Shown here: in pieces, positions 27,538-35,143 of the stretch | How the letters are laid out: each line of letters starts with the position of its first letter | Position numbering within the stretch: the first letter of the stretch is position 1 | Origin: Chitinophagales bacterium | Lineage (GTDB): Bacteria; Bacteroidota; Bacteroidia; Chitinophagales; Chitinophagaceae | Length of the DNA stretch: 64,000 bases | Reading direction: 5' to 3' | Assembly (NCBI GenBank): GCA_017303835.1 | Contig: JAFLBI010000002.1 | Coordinates: 124,001-188,000 of the forward strand | Notes under the pieces: model-generated | What the model saw: only the letters and a program-made list of their open reading frames with translations | The model's database searches: none | Told to the model about the DNA's origin: nothing | Made by a program: the position numbers and the translations under genes

Positions 27538-28101
27538 ATGACAGACGAATTACAACTTGTATTGGATGATGCAGCTGAGCACATGAAAAAAGCCATTGAT
27601 CACCTGGAAGCAGAATTGATCAAGATCCGTGCTGGTAAAGCCAATCCCAATATGCTCGATGGTATTAATGTAGACTATTACGGTTCTCCCACACCTATTA
27701 ATCAGGTAGCCAATGTAACTGTATTGGATGCGAAGACGATCAGCATTCAACCATGGGAAAAGAATATGCTGGGCCCAATTGAAAAAGCCATCATGATGGC
27801 GAATATTGGTATAACGCCACAGAATGATGGTAACCAGATTCGTTTGTTTCTGCCACCTTTAACAGAAGAGCGCAGAAAAGAATTGTTCAAAAAAGCCAGC
27901 GGAGAAGGGGAGCATTCTAAAGTTGCTATTCGAAACATCCGCCGAGATGCCATTGAAAACATCAAGAAAATGCAGAAAGATGGTTTGAGTGAAGATGCTG
28001 CAAAAGATGCAGAAGCAGATGTTCAGGAGCTAACGGATAAGCATATTGCCTTGGTAGAAAAACACCTGGCTGCAAAAGAAAAAGAAATGATGACAGTATA
28101 A
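27538..28101 (+). CDS. frr: Ribosome recycling factor
   Basis: A 187-residue cytoplasmic factor that splits the post-termination ribosome together with EF-G. The sequence shows the three-helix body and the conserved LEAELIKIRAGKANPNMLDGI, DAKTISIQPWEKNML, GNQIRLFLPPLTEERRKEL and the C-terminal helix with VAIRNIRRDAIENIKK. Length and motifs are standard. pyrH, its frequent neighbour, is not present. It stands alone between its own promoter and a strong terminator. Confidence 0.97.
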   Translation: MTDELQLVLDDAAEHMKKAIDHLEAELIKIRAGKANPNMLDGINVDYYGSPTPINQVANVTVLDAKTISIQPWEKNMLGPIEKAIMMANIGITPQNDGNQIRLFLPPLTEERRKELFKKASGEGEHSKVAIRNIRRDAIENIKKMQKDGLSEDAAKDAEADVQELTDKHIALVEKHLAAKEKEMMTV

Positions 28102-28122
28102 TCATCAAACTATATAAATGAA

Positions 28123-28148
28123 AATCCCCGGCTTGCCGGGGATTTTTT
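28123..28148. terminator. Terminator after frr
   Basis: AATCCCCGGC-tt-GCCGGGGATT followed by T run on the plus strand. The converging EamA gene ends at 28147 and shares the structure. Confidence 0.92.
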
Positions 28149-29070
28149 ATGCCTTGTATTTAGGTGTTTTATTGGCGATATACACGCCAGCCAAAATCAC
28201 CATCAATGCTGCAACATGCATCAATGTAATCTGCTCGTTGTAGTAAAGTCCCCAACCTATGGCTACAAAGGGTACGCCGTATGTAACCAATGAAGCAAAT
28301 AACCCACCGGCTCTTTTTACCAGCATATAAAACAGAATGGATGCAATGGCTGTGCCTAGTACACCCAAAACTGCACTGGCGCTTGTGCCTAAAATATATT
28401 TCTCCTCAGTAAGGGGTAAGTTGAAATAGCCGCTGAAGAACAATACAATCAATGAAGGAGGAATGAGTCCCGTAAATGCCACCGCTGCAATGTGCAAGGA
28501 GCCCACATTACGCAGCTTCTGCTGCACCATGTTTACATTGATGCCATAGAACAAGGTTGCAAGTAATACAAATCCGGTATAGGCTACATAGCCCAGGGAG
28601 CGATTGGTATTTGCATAGGTCAGCAACATACAGCCACCAAAGCCTACGAGTACACCCATTAGTTTCTGTTGATTGGTCTTTACTTGAAAAAACAATGCGC
28701 CGGTAATGATGACAAACAATGGGGTAAGCGCATTCAAACTACCTGCCAATGCGCCATCAATCTTGGTTTCAGCAATGGTGAATAAAAACGCTGGAAAGAA
28801 ACTGCCCAGCCATCCACTGAGTAATACGGCTTTCCAGCTGCCCTTAGGCATTTTGCGCAAAGCCGATGGCAGAAAGGGGAGCATTACCAAGCCGGAGGAT
28901 AACATCCGCAAAGCAGCCACATCAAAGGGAGAAAGCACGGGTTGCTGATTGGCATCGTACATGCCCCATTTCATTAGCATGAAGGAGCTACCCCAAATCA
29001 GGCAGAGTATCAGGAATAATAACCAGTTCAATAATTGCTTGCTCAAGTAAAAAATTTGCGCAAAGGTCAT
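28147..29070 (-). CDS. EamA/DMT-family transporter
   Basis: A ten-helix inner-membrane permease of the drug/metabolite transporter superfamily with two EamA repeats: [23 protein letters not shown] begins the first, and the second begins near [21 protein letters not shown]. Such carriers export amino acids, nucleotides or other metabolites; the substrate cannot be told. Start choice is uncertain: the frame is open to 29109, an ATG at 29070 (MTFAQIF) is used here, and a TTG at 29046 (reading [10 protein letters not shown]) would fit the family N-terminus well and lies behind a -7-like GACCTTTGC. The coding start region overlaps the mscL leader on the opposite strand. Confidence 0.85.
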   Translation of the reverse strand: MTFAQIFYLSKQLLNWLLFLILCLIWGSSFMLMKWGMYDANQQPVLSPFDVAALRMLSSGLVMLPFLPSALRKMPKGSWKAVLLSGWLGSFFPAFLFTIAETKIDGALAGSLNALTPLFVIITGALFFQVKTNQQKLMGVLVGFGGCMLLTYANTNRSLGYVAYTGFVLLATLFYGINVNMVQQKLRNVGSLHIAAVAFTGLIPPSLIVLFFSGYFNLPLTEEKYILGTSASAVLGVLGTAIASILFYMLVKRAGGLFASLVTYGVPFVAIGWGLYYNEQITLMHVAALMVILAGVYIANKTPKYKA

Positions 29071-29148
29071 CTTTCTACAGGAAACCCGGAAAACAACTTG
29101 CCTGTTCAATCAGAATTTGAGATATTTAAAGCAATCAAAACCTCAACC

Positions 29149-29526
29149 ATGTCTTTCATTAAAGAATTCAAAGAGTTTGCCGTTAAGGGCAATGTTGCCG
29201 ATCTGGCCATTGGTGTAATCATTGGTGGTGCATTTGGCTCAATTGTTACTTCCCTTATCAATGATGTGATTACCCCTTTGTTGCTGAACCCGGCATTAGA
29301 AGCTGCCAAGTTGCAGAATATCCAGGACCTGAAATGGGGTGCAGTGAAGTATGGTAGTTTCCTGTCATCAGTGATCTCATTTATAGTTGTTGCTTTCGTT
29401 TTGTTTATGGTTGTAAAGGCCCTGAACAAGATGAAAAAAGCAGAAGAAGCTGCGCCTGCTCCACCGCCCGGCCCATCTTCTACAGATCAGCTCCTGATGG
29501 AAATCAGAGATGCTTTGAGAAAATAA
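29149..29526 (+). CDS. mscL: Large-conductance mechanosensitive channel MscL
   Basis: A 125-residue inner-membrane channel that opens under strong membrane tension to release solutes after hypo-osmotic shock. [30 protein letters not shown] is the canonical N-terminal helix and first membrane segment with its Gly-rich constriction. The second segment is [20 protein letters not shown], followed by a proline-rich linker ([10 protein letters not shown]) and the C-terminal bundle helix. The frame is open to 29035, but this start is fixed by the family N-terminus. It ends directly before a terminator. Confidence 0.96.
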   Translation: MSFIKEFKEFAVKGNVADLAIGVIIGGAFGSIVTSLINDVITPLLLNPALEAAKLQNIQDLKWGAVKYGSFLSSVISFIVVAFVLFMVVKALNKMKKAEEAAPAPPPGPSSTDQLLMEIRDALRK

Positions 29527-29534
29527 GTTTTCCC

Positions 29535-29556
29535 AGCCCTTTTGGGAGGGCTTTTT
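29535..29556 (+). terminator. Terminator after mscL
   Basis: AGCCCT-tttggg-AGGGCT stem with a following T run. Confidence 0.8.
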
Positions 29557-29566
29557 GTGGATAACC

Positions 29567-29599
29567 AATGCCCATCGGCCTTTCCCCGATGGGCATTTT
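29567..29599. terminator. Second strong hairpin between mscL and scpA
   Basis: AATGCCCATCGG and CCGATGGGCATT form a perfect 12-base stem with a seven-base loop, followed by only a few T. It may be a second terminator or act on the scpA leader. It ends 28 bases before the proposed scpA start. Confidence 0.6.
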
Positions 29600-29627
29600 C
29601 GGCTTTCTTTGTAGCAAATCGGTTTGT

Positions 29628-30494
29628 GTGAATACTACCAGTTATCAGATCAAATTACCCCAGTTCGAAGGTCCATTCGACCTGCTCTTATTCTTCATCG
29701 AAAGAGATGAGCTGGATATCTACAATATTCCCATCAATAAAATCATTCAGGACTTTCTAGCCTATATCCACCAGCAGGAAAAACTGAATATTGAATTGAG
29801 CAGTGAGTTTATTCTCTTCGTGTCAACATTAATGCGCATCAAAGCAAAATTGTTGTTACCTAGAAAAGAATTGGACGCACAGGGTAATGAGATTGACCCA
29901 CGTCAGGAGCTGATTGATAAAATCCTCGAATACAAGCGCTTTAAAGAAGCTGCCGTGCAGATGGCCGATATGGAAGCGGTACGTATGTTGATGGTGAAGC
30001 GGGGTAATTTACAGAAAGAACTGTCTGAGATAGGTGAGGAAGCGTCTGAAGGAACAGAAATCCAGACCATCACTTTATTCCGATTGATGAAGGCTTTTGA
30101 GAAAGTGATGCAACGTGTGCATGACCGACAGAACAAGCCCGTACATACCGTTGTGCGCTACAACTATAGCATGGAGGGTAGCAGGGATTATATGACGGAT
30201 TTTATCCGCAAGGAAAAGAATGTGTCTTTCGAAAAAATCTTTGATGTCTGCGAAAACCGCATTCATGCCATCTTTCTTTTCCTCTCTATGCTGGAACTGA
30301 TTCAGCAGAAATTCATGAAGATCATGACAGGTGAAGGCCGCAATAATTTTATTGTGGAGTGGAATGAAAACCGAGAAGCGGAATTGCAGGAAGAAGGCTT
30401 AACAGATGCAGACTTTGGTCCGAGTGGTTTTGAGGACAAGCCTGCTGATCCTACTGAAGACGGCACGCTAGGCTTTGATCCGCAATTGAACTAA
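29628..30494 (+). CDS. scpA: Segregation and condensation protein A
   Basis: The kleisin subunit of the bacterial SMC condensin complex, which organises and segregates the chromosome. YQIKLPQFEGPFDLLLFFIERDELDIYNIPI is the classic N-terminal domain that binds the SMC neck, EFILFVSTLMRIKAKLLLPR follows, and the C-terminal winged-helix part (about 220-260) has IFLFLSMLELIQQKF. The start used is GTG at 29628 (VNTTSYQIKL, 289 codons); the frame is open to 29568, but that part is the hairpin sequence. smc and scpB are not in the window. A terminator follows. Confidence 0.94.
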   Translation: MNTTSYQIKLPQFEGPFDLLLFFIERDELDIYNIPINKIIQDFLAYIHQQEKLNIELSSEFILFVSTLMRIKAKLLLPRKELDAQGNEIDPRQELIDKILEYKRFKEAAVQMADMEAVRMLMVKRGNLQKELSEIGEEASEGTEIQTITLFRLMKAFEKVMQRVHDRQNKPVHTVVRYNYSMEGSRDYMTDFIRKEKNVSFEKIFDVCENRIHAIFLFLSMLELIQQKFMKIMTGEGRNNFIVEWNENREAELQEEGLTDADFGPSGFEDKPADPTEDGTLGFDPQLN

Positions 30495-30505
30495 TAGAAA
30501 TAAAA

Positions 30506-30534
30506 AAACCTCGTAATTGTTACGAGGTTTTTTT
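30506..30534 (+). terminator. Terminator after scpA
   Basis: AACCTCGTAA-ttg-TTACGAGGTT with A run before and seven T after. Confidence 0.93.
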
Positions 30535-30553
30535 ATGCAAAAAATTTATCTGA

Positions 30554-30654
30554 ATTATCCTACTATTTGGCTCACCAGCATACTGTCCTTCATCATCATG
30601 CGTGCCGTGTCTGCAATGACTTTGGCATTGCTCCATTCTCTCTCAATTCATGTA
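30554..30654 (-). pseudogene. Decayed copy of the 3' end of dxs
   Basis: On the minus strand this stretch reads AKVIADTARMMMKDSMLVSQIVG followed by a stop, against AKAIADTARVMMKDTVLVSQIAG and stop at the end of the intact dxs gene (31965). Upstream, LHELRENGA aligns with LKELHRECG after a one-base deletion that breaks the frame. The nucleotide match runs over about 100 bases with many substitutions, so the copy is old. No start codon or promoter belongs to it. It sits just beyond the scpA terminator, 1.4 kb from the real gene, and probably marks the old junction of scpA and dxs before the accessory patch arrived. Confidence 0.85.
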
Positions 30655-30695
30655 AATTAGCTAGCTGAAGATTCTGTAAAGCTTAGCTTTCATTA

Positions 30696-31130
30696 TTATT
30701 TTACATTCACCACCCTCTTCCATTTTCTGAAATGCTTAATTGCGGTTCTTTTTGTGCTTTTGCTGGAGTACCGTTCAAGTGCGAATTCAAATACTTTTTT
30801 TCCTTGGTTACCTTCAATACTAGTTTTGCGCGCTATTGAATCTTTTATAATTGCTAAGTAGTCAGCTTTTGCAAGGCTATCGATAAACAGATAATCTTCA
30901 GTTGGAAAGATAGGTTCAACAAAGCCAATGCTATTATCAATCAACAGTATTTCGTTTATTGACTTTGAGTTTTCAAAACCCTCACGAATTATTGATTTAA
31001 AATAGTATAGCCTGAAATGCTTAACATACATATCCCTTGTCTGATGATTTATCCTGATTCTTTTAACTCCCGAACAACTCGAAATAAGCGCTATCGATGA
31101 CAATAAAAGCAACAAAGTGTAAGTTTTCAT
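30696..31130 (-). CDS. Lipoprotein of unknown function
   Basis: A 144-residue protein whose chosen start gives MKTYTLLLLLSSIALISSC, a lipoprotein signal with lipobox cysteine at residue 19. The frame opens 45 bases earlier but that would hide the signal. The mature part is basic, rich in Ile, Lys and Ser, without recognisable domain. Base composition is more AT-rich than the surrounding housekeeping genes, and it lies between a decayed dxs fragment and a truncated reading frame, so it is likely an acquired accessory gene. The truncated frame upstream ends 26 bases before the start codon and may have been the preceding gene of the same unit. Confidence 0.6.
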   Translation of the reverse strand: MKTYTLLLLLSSIALISSCSGVKRIRINHQTRDMYVKHFRLYYFKSIIREGFENSKSINEILLIDNSIGFVEPIFPTEDYLFIDSLAKADYLAIIKDSIARKTSIEGNQGKKVFEFALERYSSKSTKRTAIKHFRKWKRVVNVK

Positions 31131-31156
31131 TAAACACCTTTTTTTTGGATTATTCT

Positions 31157-31309
31157 TTATAAAGGCATTCTCCATATATAAACATCTTTTGCTGCTGTAA
31201 AATAGTTACTTCCGCTAAAGCAATTATAGCCACTTTTACTGACTGTGTCTTCACCGTCCAGAATAATGAAAGTAGTCTTATTGTATTCACTTATAAAGTA
31301 ATCTATTTC
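31157..31309 (-). pseudogene. 5'-truncated reading frame, 50 codons, cut at a REP-like hairpin
   Basis: On the minus strand an open frame reads EIDYFISEYNKTTFIILDGE, then DTVSKSGYNCFSGSNYF, TAAKDVYIWRMPL and stop. The composition is protein-like and not that of a random frame, but it has no start codon, and upstream it runs into the REP-like hairpin at 31309 and then a stop. It looks like the surviving C-terminus of a gene whose front was lost at the hairpin. I do not recognise the family. Confidence 0.5.
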
Positions 31310-31330
31310 GGTTGGTGGGCACACCAACCG
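31309..31330. repeat. Orphan REP-like hairpin
   Basis: CGGTTGGTG-ggca-CACCAACCG, nine-base perfect stem with the same GTTGGTG/CACCAAC core as the hairpins around the RAYT gene at 21.0-21.7 kb. No transposase gene is adjacent. Confidence 0.65.
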
Positions 31331-31339
31331 ATAAAGGGA

Positions 31340-31368
31340 AAGCCTCGTTATTATTAAGAGGCTTTTTT
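31340..31368 (+). terminator. Terminator-like hairpin in the accessory patch
   Basis: AAGCCTC and GAGGCTT with an 11-base loop and a T run on the plus strand. Both nearby genes are on the minus strand, so its orientation does not fit them well; it may be a relic. Confidence 0.5.
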
Positions 31369-31399
31369 ATAAACGAACGATTTCTACCCATTGAAGTGG

Positions 31400-31816
31400 C
31401 TATGCTTTTTTGTACTGATTTCTCCAGCCGCTGATTAATAATTTTATCTGCAAGAAAGACAATATAACAAATAGCCCTAAGCTTATCAATGGCACTATTT
31501 CTTGAAAAGTGTTGTAGTTGTAAGCGCCGCCTTCGCTCGTGAAAAATACAATCAATGAAAGCCACATGGCACCAAGGCCAATCAATCGTTGCAGCAATGC
31601 GCCACCCAGAAAAGTATAGGTGCGTATTAAGTAAATAACTAAACCGCCAATACCCAATATGGCGTATGCAAAAGAAAGCGGATACAATGCTGCAGTGAAT
31701 AAGGTGATCAGTAAATATGCAATCCATGGGCCGCCGATATGCATGCCACTAATCATGATACAGCAATAGCTAACGCTAACCAATAGCCTGAGTGTCGCAG
31801 GGTTTATTTTTTGCAT
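31400..31816 (-). CDS. Four-helix membrane protein of unknown function
   Basis: A 138-residue hydrophobic protein with about four membrane segments (roughly 10-28, 33-65, 72-92 and 105-130) and a basic C-terminus (SGWRNQYKKA). No motif lets me name a family; it resembles small uncharacterised membrane proteins of the Bacteroidota. It lies in the accessory patch between dxs and the REP-like hairpin. A longer overlapping frame on the same strand (31287-31727) gives unlikely protein and is not a gene. Confidence 0.6.
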   Translation of the reverse strand: MQKINPATLRLLVSVSYCCIMISGMHIGGPWIAYLLITLFTAALYPLSFAYAILGIGGLVIYLIRTYTFLGGALLQRLIGLGAMWLSLIVFFTSEGGAYNYNTFQEIVPLISLGLFVILSFLQIKLLISGWRNQYKKA

Positions 31817-31918
31817 TGTACAAAAGCCTGATGATTACGAAGAAACAATTTCTTTTATAAACAGTGTGGGGGTGTTTTCACGGATTTTTTCCGTTGATTA
31901 ACGGGGTAAGTCAATAAA

Positions 31919-31941
31919 AAAGCCGCAATAAGCGGCTTTAA
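31919..31941 (-). terminator. Terminator of dxs
   Basis: AAAGCCGC and GCGGCTTT with a five-base loop; on the minus strand a T run follows. It lies 24 bases beyond the dxs stop codon. Confidence 0.85.
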
Positions 31942-31964
31942 ATAGTTCTATTATTGTTGATGGA

Positions 31965-33899
31965 TTATCCTGCAATCTGGCTCACCAGCACAGTGTCCTT
32001 CATCATCACACGTGCGGTGTCTGCAATGGCTTTGGCGTCGTAGCCGCATTCTCTATGCAGTTCTTTTAAGGTGCCATGTTCTACGATTCTATCCGGAATG
32101 CCCAGCATCGTCACCTTAGCTTGATAATTGTACTTAGCCATAAACTCTAGAATCGCACTGCCAAAACCACCTACAATGGTGCCATCTTCTACCGTGATGA
32201 TCTTGTTGTACTTGCTGAACACTTCGTGCAGTAGTTGCTCATCCAATGGCTTCACAAAACGAAGGTCATAATGTGCGGGATCAATACCTTCTGTGCGCAA
32301 TTCACGAATGGCAGTGGTAGCAAAATTGCCTGGGTGACCAAAACTCAAGATTGCCAGTTCCTGACCATCTTTGATTTTACGTCCCTTACCAATTTCAATT
32401 TCTTCCAGTGGTGTTCTCCACTCAGGCATCACACCTTCACCTCTAGGATAACGAATCACAAATGGATGCTGGTTCTTTTCCAACTGAGCAGTGTACATCA
32501 GGTTACGTAATTCTTGCTCATTCATCGGTGCACTTACCACGAGGTAAGGAATACAACGCATGTAAGCAATATCATACGCACCATGGTGTGTTGGTCCGTC
32601 TTCACCCACCAAGCCTGCTCTGTCTAAACAGAAGACCACAGGCAGTTTCTGTATCGCTACATCATGCACCACTTGGTCAAAAGCACGTTGCATGAAGGAA
32701 GAATAGATATTACAGAACACACGCAAGCCTTGTGTAGCCATACCGGCACTCAGGGTTACGGCATGTTGTTCGCAAATGCCCACATCAAAAGCGCGGTGCG
32801 GCATTTTATCCATCATGAATTTCAGCGAAGAACCGGAAGGCATGGCTGGTGTTACACCCATTACTTTCTCGTTCTTTTCAGCGAGTTCTATGATGGTATG
32901 ACCAAATACATCTTGGTATTTAGGCGGCTGAGGTGCATCGATGGTTTTCTTGAAAATCTCACCCGTTACTTTATCGAATAAGCCCGGTGCATGCCATTTG
33001 GTTTGGTCTTTTTCAGCCAATGCATAACCCTTACCCTTCACTGTTACAATATGCAACAACTTGGGGCCTGGAATTTCTCTCAAGTCTTTGAGTGTATCTA
33101 CCAGCTTGGTGATATTATGCCCGTCAATCGGACCAAAATAGCGCAGTTTCAATGCTTCAAACAAGTTGCTGCTCTTGCTCACCATGCCCTTCATCGCATG
33201 TTCCAGCTTGCTGGCTACTTCTCTGCTGAAGCTCTTGCCTACCGGCAATTTGCCGAGGATATTCCATACCTCATCGCGCACTTTGTTGTAAGTAGGTGAA
33301 GTAGAGATATCAGTTAGATATTCTTTGAGCGCACCCACATTCGGGTCGATGCTCATACAGTTATCGTTCAGAATAATCAGCACATCGCTATCGGCCACGC
33401 CGGCATGGTTCATGCCTTCGAAAGCCATACCGGCTGTCATAGAACCATCGCCAATTACGGCAACCACCTTTCTATCAGGCTCGCCCTTGTATTTAGATGC
33501 CATGGCCATACCCAATGCTGCAGAAATAGAGGTAGAAGAGTGCCCCACACCAAATGTGTCGAATTCACTCTCGCTGCGCTTAGGGAAACCACTTAAGCCT
33601 TTGTATTTACGGTTGGTGTGGAAATTATCGCGACGGCCGGTTAAAATCTTGTGTCCATAAGCCTGGTGGCCTACATCCCATACGAGTTGATCGTAAGGGG
33701 TATTGTAGATATAATGCAGGGCCACGCTTAGCTCCACCACACCCAGACTGGCGCCAAAATGTCCACCATGTACACTCACGATATCGATGATGTACTGGCG
33801 CAATTCGTCACAAACCTGGTGCAATTGCTCCCGGCTGATCTTTTTCAGGTCATCCGGGGAATTGAGCTGTTGTAACAGGGGGCCTGGTTGAATCTCCAT
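31965..33899 (-). CDS. dxs: 1-deoxy-D-xylulose-5-phosphate synthase
   Basis: The first enzyme of the non-mevalonate (MEP) isoprenoid pathway; it joins pyruvate and glyceraldehyde 3-phosphate using thiamine pyrophosphate. At 644 residues all three domains are present: LVWDVGHQAYGHKILTGR and GDGSMTAGMAFEGMNHAG (TPP/Mg site) in the first, DVGICEQHAVTLSAGMA with the catalytic glutamate near 371 in the second, and the C-terminal transketolase domain ending in TVLVSQIAG. The product also feeds thiamine and pyridoxal synthesis. The gene is transcribed away from the LytS-type kinase gene. A decayed copy of its last 30 codons lies at 30554-30654. Confidence 0.97.
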   Translation of the reverse strand: MEIQPGPLLQQLNSPDDLKKISREQLHQVCDELRQYIIDIVSVHGGHFGASLGVVELSVALHYIYNTPYDQLVWDVGHQAYGHKILTGRRDNFHTNRKYKGLSGFPKRSESEFDTFGVGHSSTSISAALGMAMASKYKGEPDRKVVAVIGDGSMTAGMAFEGMNHAGVADSDVLIILNDNCMSIDPNVGALKEYLTDISTSPTYNKVRDEVWNILGKLPVGKSFSREVASKLEHAMKGMVSKSSNLFEALKLRYFGPIDGHNITKLVDTLKDLREIPGPKLLHIVTVKGKGYALAEKDQTKWHAPGLFDKVTGEIFKKTIDAPQPPKYQDVFGHTIIELAEKNEKVMGVTPAMPSGSSLKFMMDKMPHRAFDVGICEQHAVTLSAGMATQGLRVFCNIYSSFMQRAFDQVVHDVAIQKLPVVFCLDRAGLVGEDGPTHHGAYDIAYMRCIPYLVVSAPMNEQELRNLMYTAQLEKNQHPFVIRYPRGEGVMPEWRTPLEEIEIGKGRKIKDGQELAILSFGHPGNFATTAIRELRTEGIDPAHYDLRFVKPLDEQLLHEVFSKYNKIITVEDGTIVGGFGSAILEFMAKYNYQAKVTMLGIPDRIVEHGTLKELHRECGYDAKAIADTARVMMKDTVLVSQIAG

Positions 33900-34072
33900 G
33901 TATCCTTTTTTAGGTTGTAAAAATAGCTGTTTGCCGTTTAGGAAAGGCTATACAAAGAGTCAAAACATTCCACAAACCCATTAGTTCGCCGATTTTCAGC
34001 ATTTGTTTCTGCCAGACAGGGACGGATATGACCACTGGTCAAGAAACCGGCTTCTTTTGGCAACCCGCTGGT

Positions 34073-34080
34073 TATATTTG
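34073..34080 (+). promoter_or_regulatory. -7 element before the histidine kinase gene
   Basis: TATATTTG, an exact TAnnTTTG, ending six bases before the chosen ATG at 34087. If used, the mRNA would be nearly leaderless. A TTTG at 34056-34059 is too close (13 bases) to be a normal -33. Confidence 0.4.
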
Positions 34081-34086
34081 TTTTGC

Positions 34087-35133
34087 ATGAGGACAAGACT
34101 AGCATATTGGTGGTGCCAGTTTGGTGGCTGGCTGTTGTATGGACTAACCATATTGTTTTTTGCATTCGTATTCGATCAGAAAATATCTGTTTTTCAATAC
34201 CAAAGACTGGCTTTAACCATCGTTATCGGGTTCATTTTTACCCATGTACTCCGCTATTTGTTCCATGCATTCAAGTTGTTACCCCCCCTCCGTAAGAGAA
34301 GATGGATTGAACTGGGGCTGGTGGTTTTGGGTATTTCTGTTTTATATAGTCTGGCGAATAGTGCTATTGTAGAATGGCTGAAACTCTATAATCCCGAGCG
34401 TAAATTCTCATTAGAGCGCAGAACGCTGTACAATTTCTTTAACGATACACCCATTATCCTTGTTTGGTCGTCTATTTACTATATCTGGCATTATATCGAG
34501 TTAGGTCAGAATACTGAACTGGATAAGGTAAGATTAGAAAGCTTAGTAAAGGAATTGCAGCTTAAAACATTGAAGTCACACATCAATCCGCATTTCATCT
34601 TCAATGCCTTGAATAGCATTCGTGCACTGGTGGATGAAAACCCGGAAAGAGCGAGAACGGCCATTACAGAATTAAGCAATCTGCTGCGTAGCAGCATGCA
34701 GGCTGAAAAGCTAGAGACTGCTCCGCTGGAGCGCGAATTGAATATTGTGAAAGATTATCTGGCGTTGGAGCATATTCGTTTTGAAGACAGGTTGCGTGTG
34801 GAATATGATATTGATGAAGACACATTGGATCAGGCTGTGCCGCCGATGATGTTGCAAACCCTGGTGGAGAATGCCATTAAGCATGGCATCAGTAAGCAGA
34901 AAGAAGGTGGATTGATTAAAGTGATTTCCGATTTCCGTGAGAGTCACCACGAGCTGATTGTCCAAAACACCGGTAAGCTCACGGGTGAGATTAATCAGGA
35001 TGGGTTCGGGCTATCCAGCACACAACATCGTTTACAGTTGTTGTTTGGCGAAAAAGCCTCTTTTTCCATTACTGAAAAGGAAAATAGTATTGTTGAAGCA
35101 AAAGTTATTTTGCCCGTAGAAGGCGTCCTATAA
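34087..35133 (+). CDS. LytS-type sensor histidine kinase
   Basis: A membrane sensor kinase of 348 residues. Four membrane segments in the first 150 residues (WWCQFGGWLLYGLTILFF and following) are followed by a His_kinase (LytS/YehU) domain with LKSHINPHFIFNALNSIRAL, where the first histidine is the phosphoacceptor near residue 164, then the GHKL ATPase with VPPMMLQTLVENAIKHG (N box) and DGFGLSSTQHRLQLLFGEKA. The frame opens at 34003, but MRTRLAYWW at 34087 is the better start. The LytTR response regulator follows after ten bases, so they form a two-component system in one operon. The signal is unknown. Confidence 0.92.
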   Translation: MRTRLAYWWCQFGGWLLYGLTILFFAFVFDQKISVFQYQRLALTIVIGFIFTHVLRYLFHAFKLLPPLRKRRWIELGLVVLGISVLYSLANSAIVEWLKLYNPERKFSLERRTLYNFFNDTPIILVWSSIYYIWHYIELGQNTELDKVRLESLVKELQLKTLKSHINPHFIFNALNSIRALVDENPERARTAITELSNLLRSSMQAEKLETAPLERELNIVKDYLALEHIRFEDRLRVEYDIDEDTLDQAVPPMMLQTLVENAIKHGISKQKEGGLIKVISDFRESHHELIVQNTGKLTGEINQDGFGLSSTQHRLQLLFGEKASFSITEKENSIVEAKVILPVEGVL

Positions 35134-35143
35134 ATACACAAAC

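Noticed and set aside
29054-29063. TTTGCGCAAA palindrome between the EamA and mscL genes
   Set aside because: A ten-base palindrome can arise by chance and from overlapping -7-like sequences on both strands; nothing else supports an operator.
31287-31727. 146-codon minus-strand frame overlapping the four-helix membrane protein gene
   Set aside because: Unlikely composition (many Cys, His and Trp), crosses a terminator and the REP-like hairpin, and overlaps a better frame with clear membrane segments.
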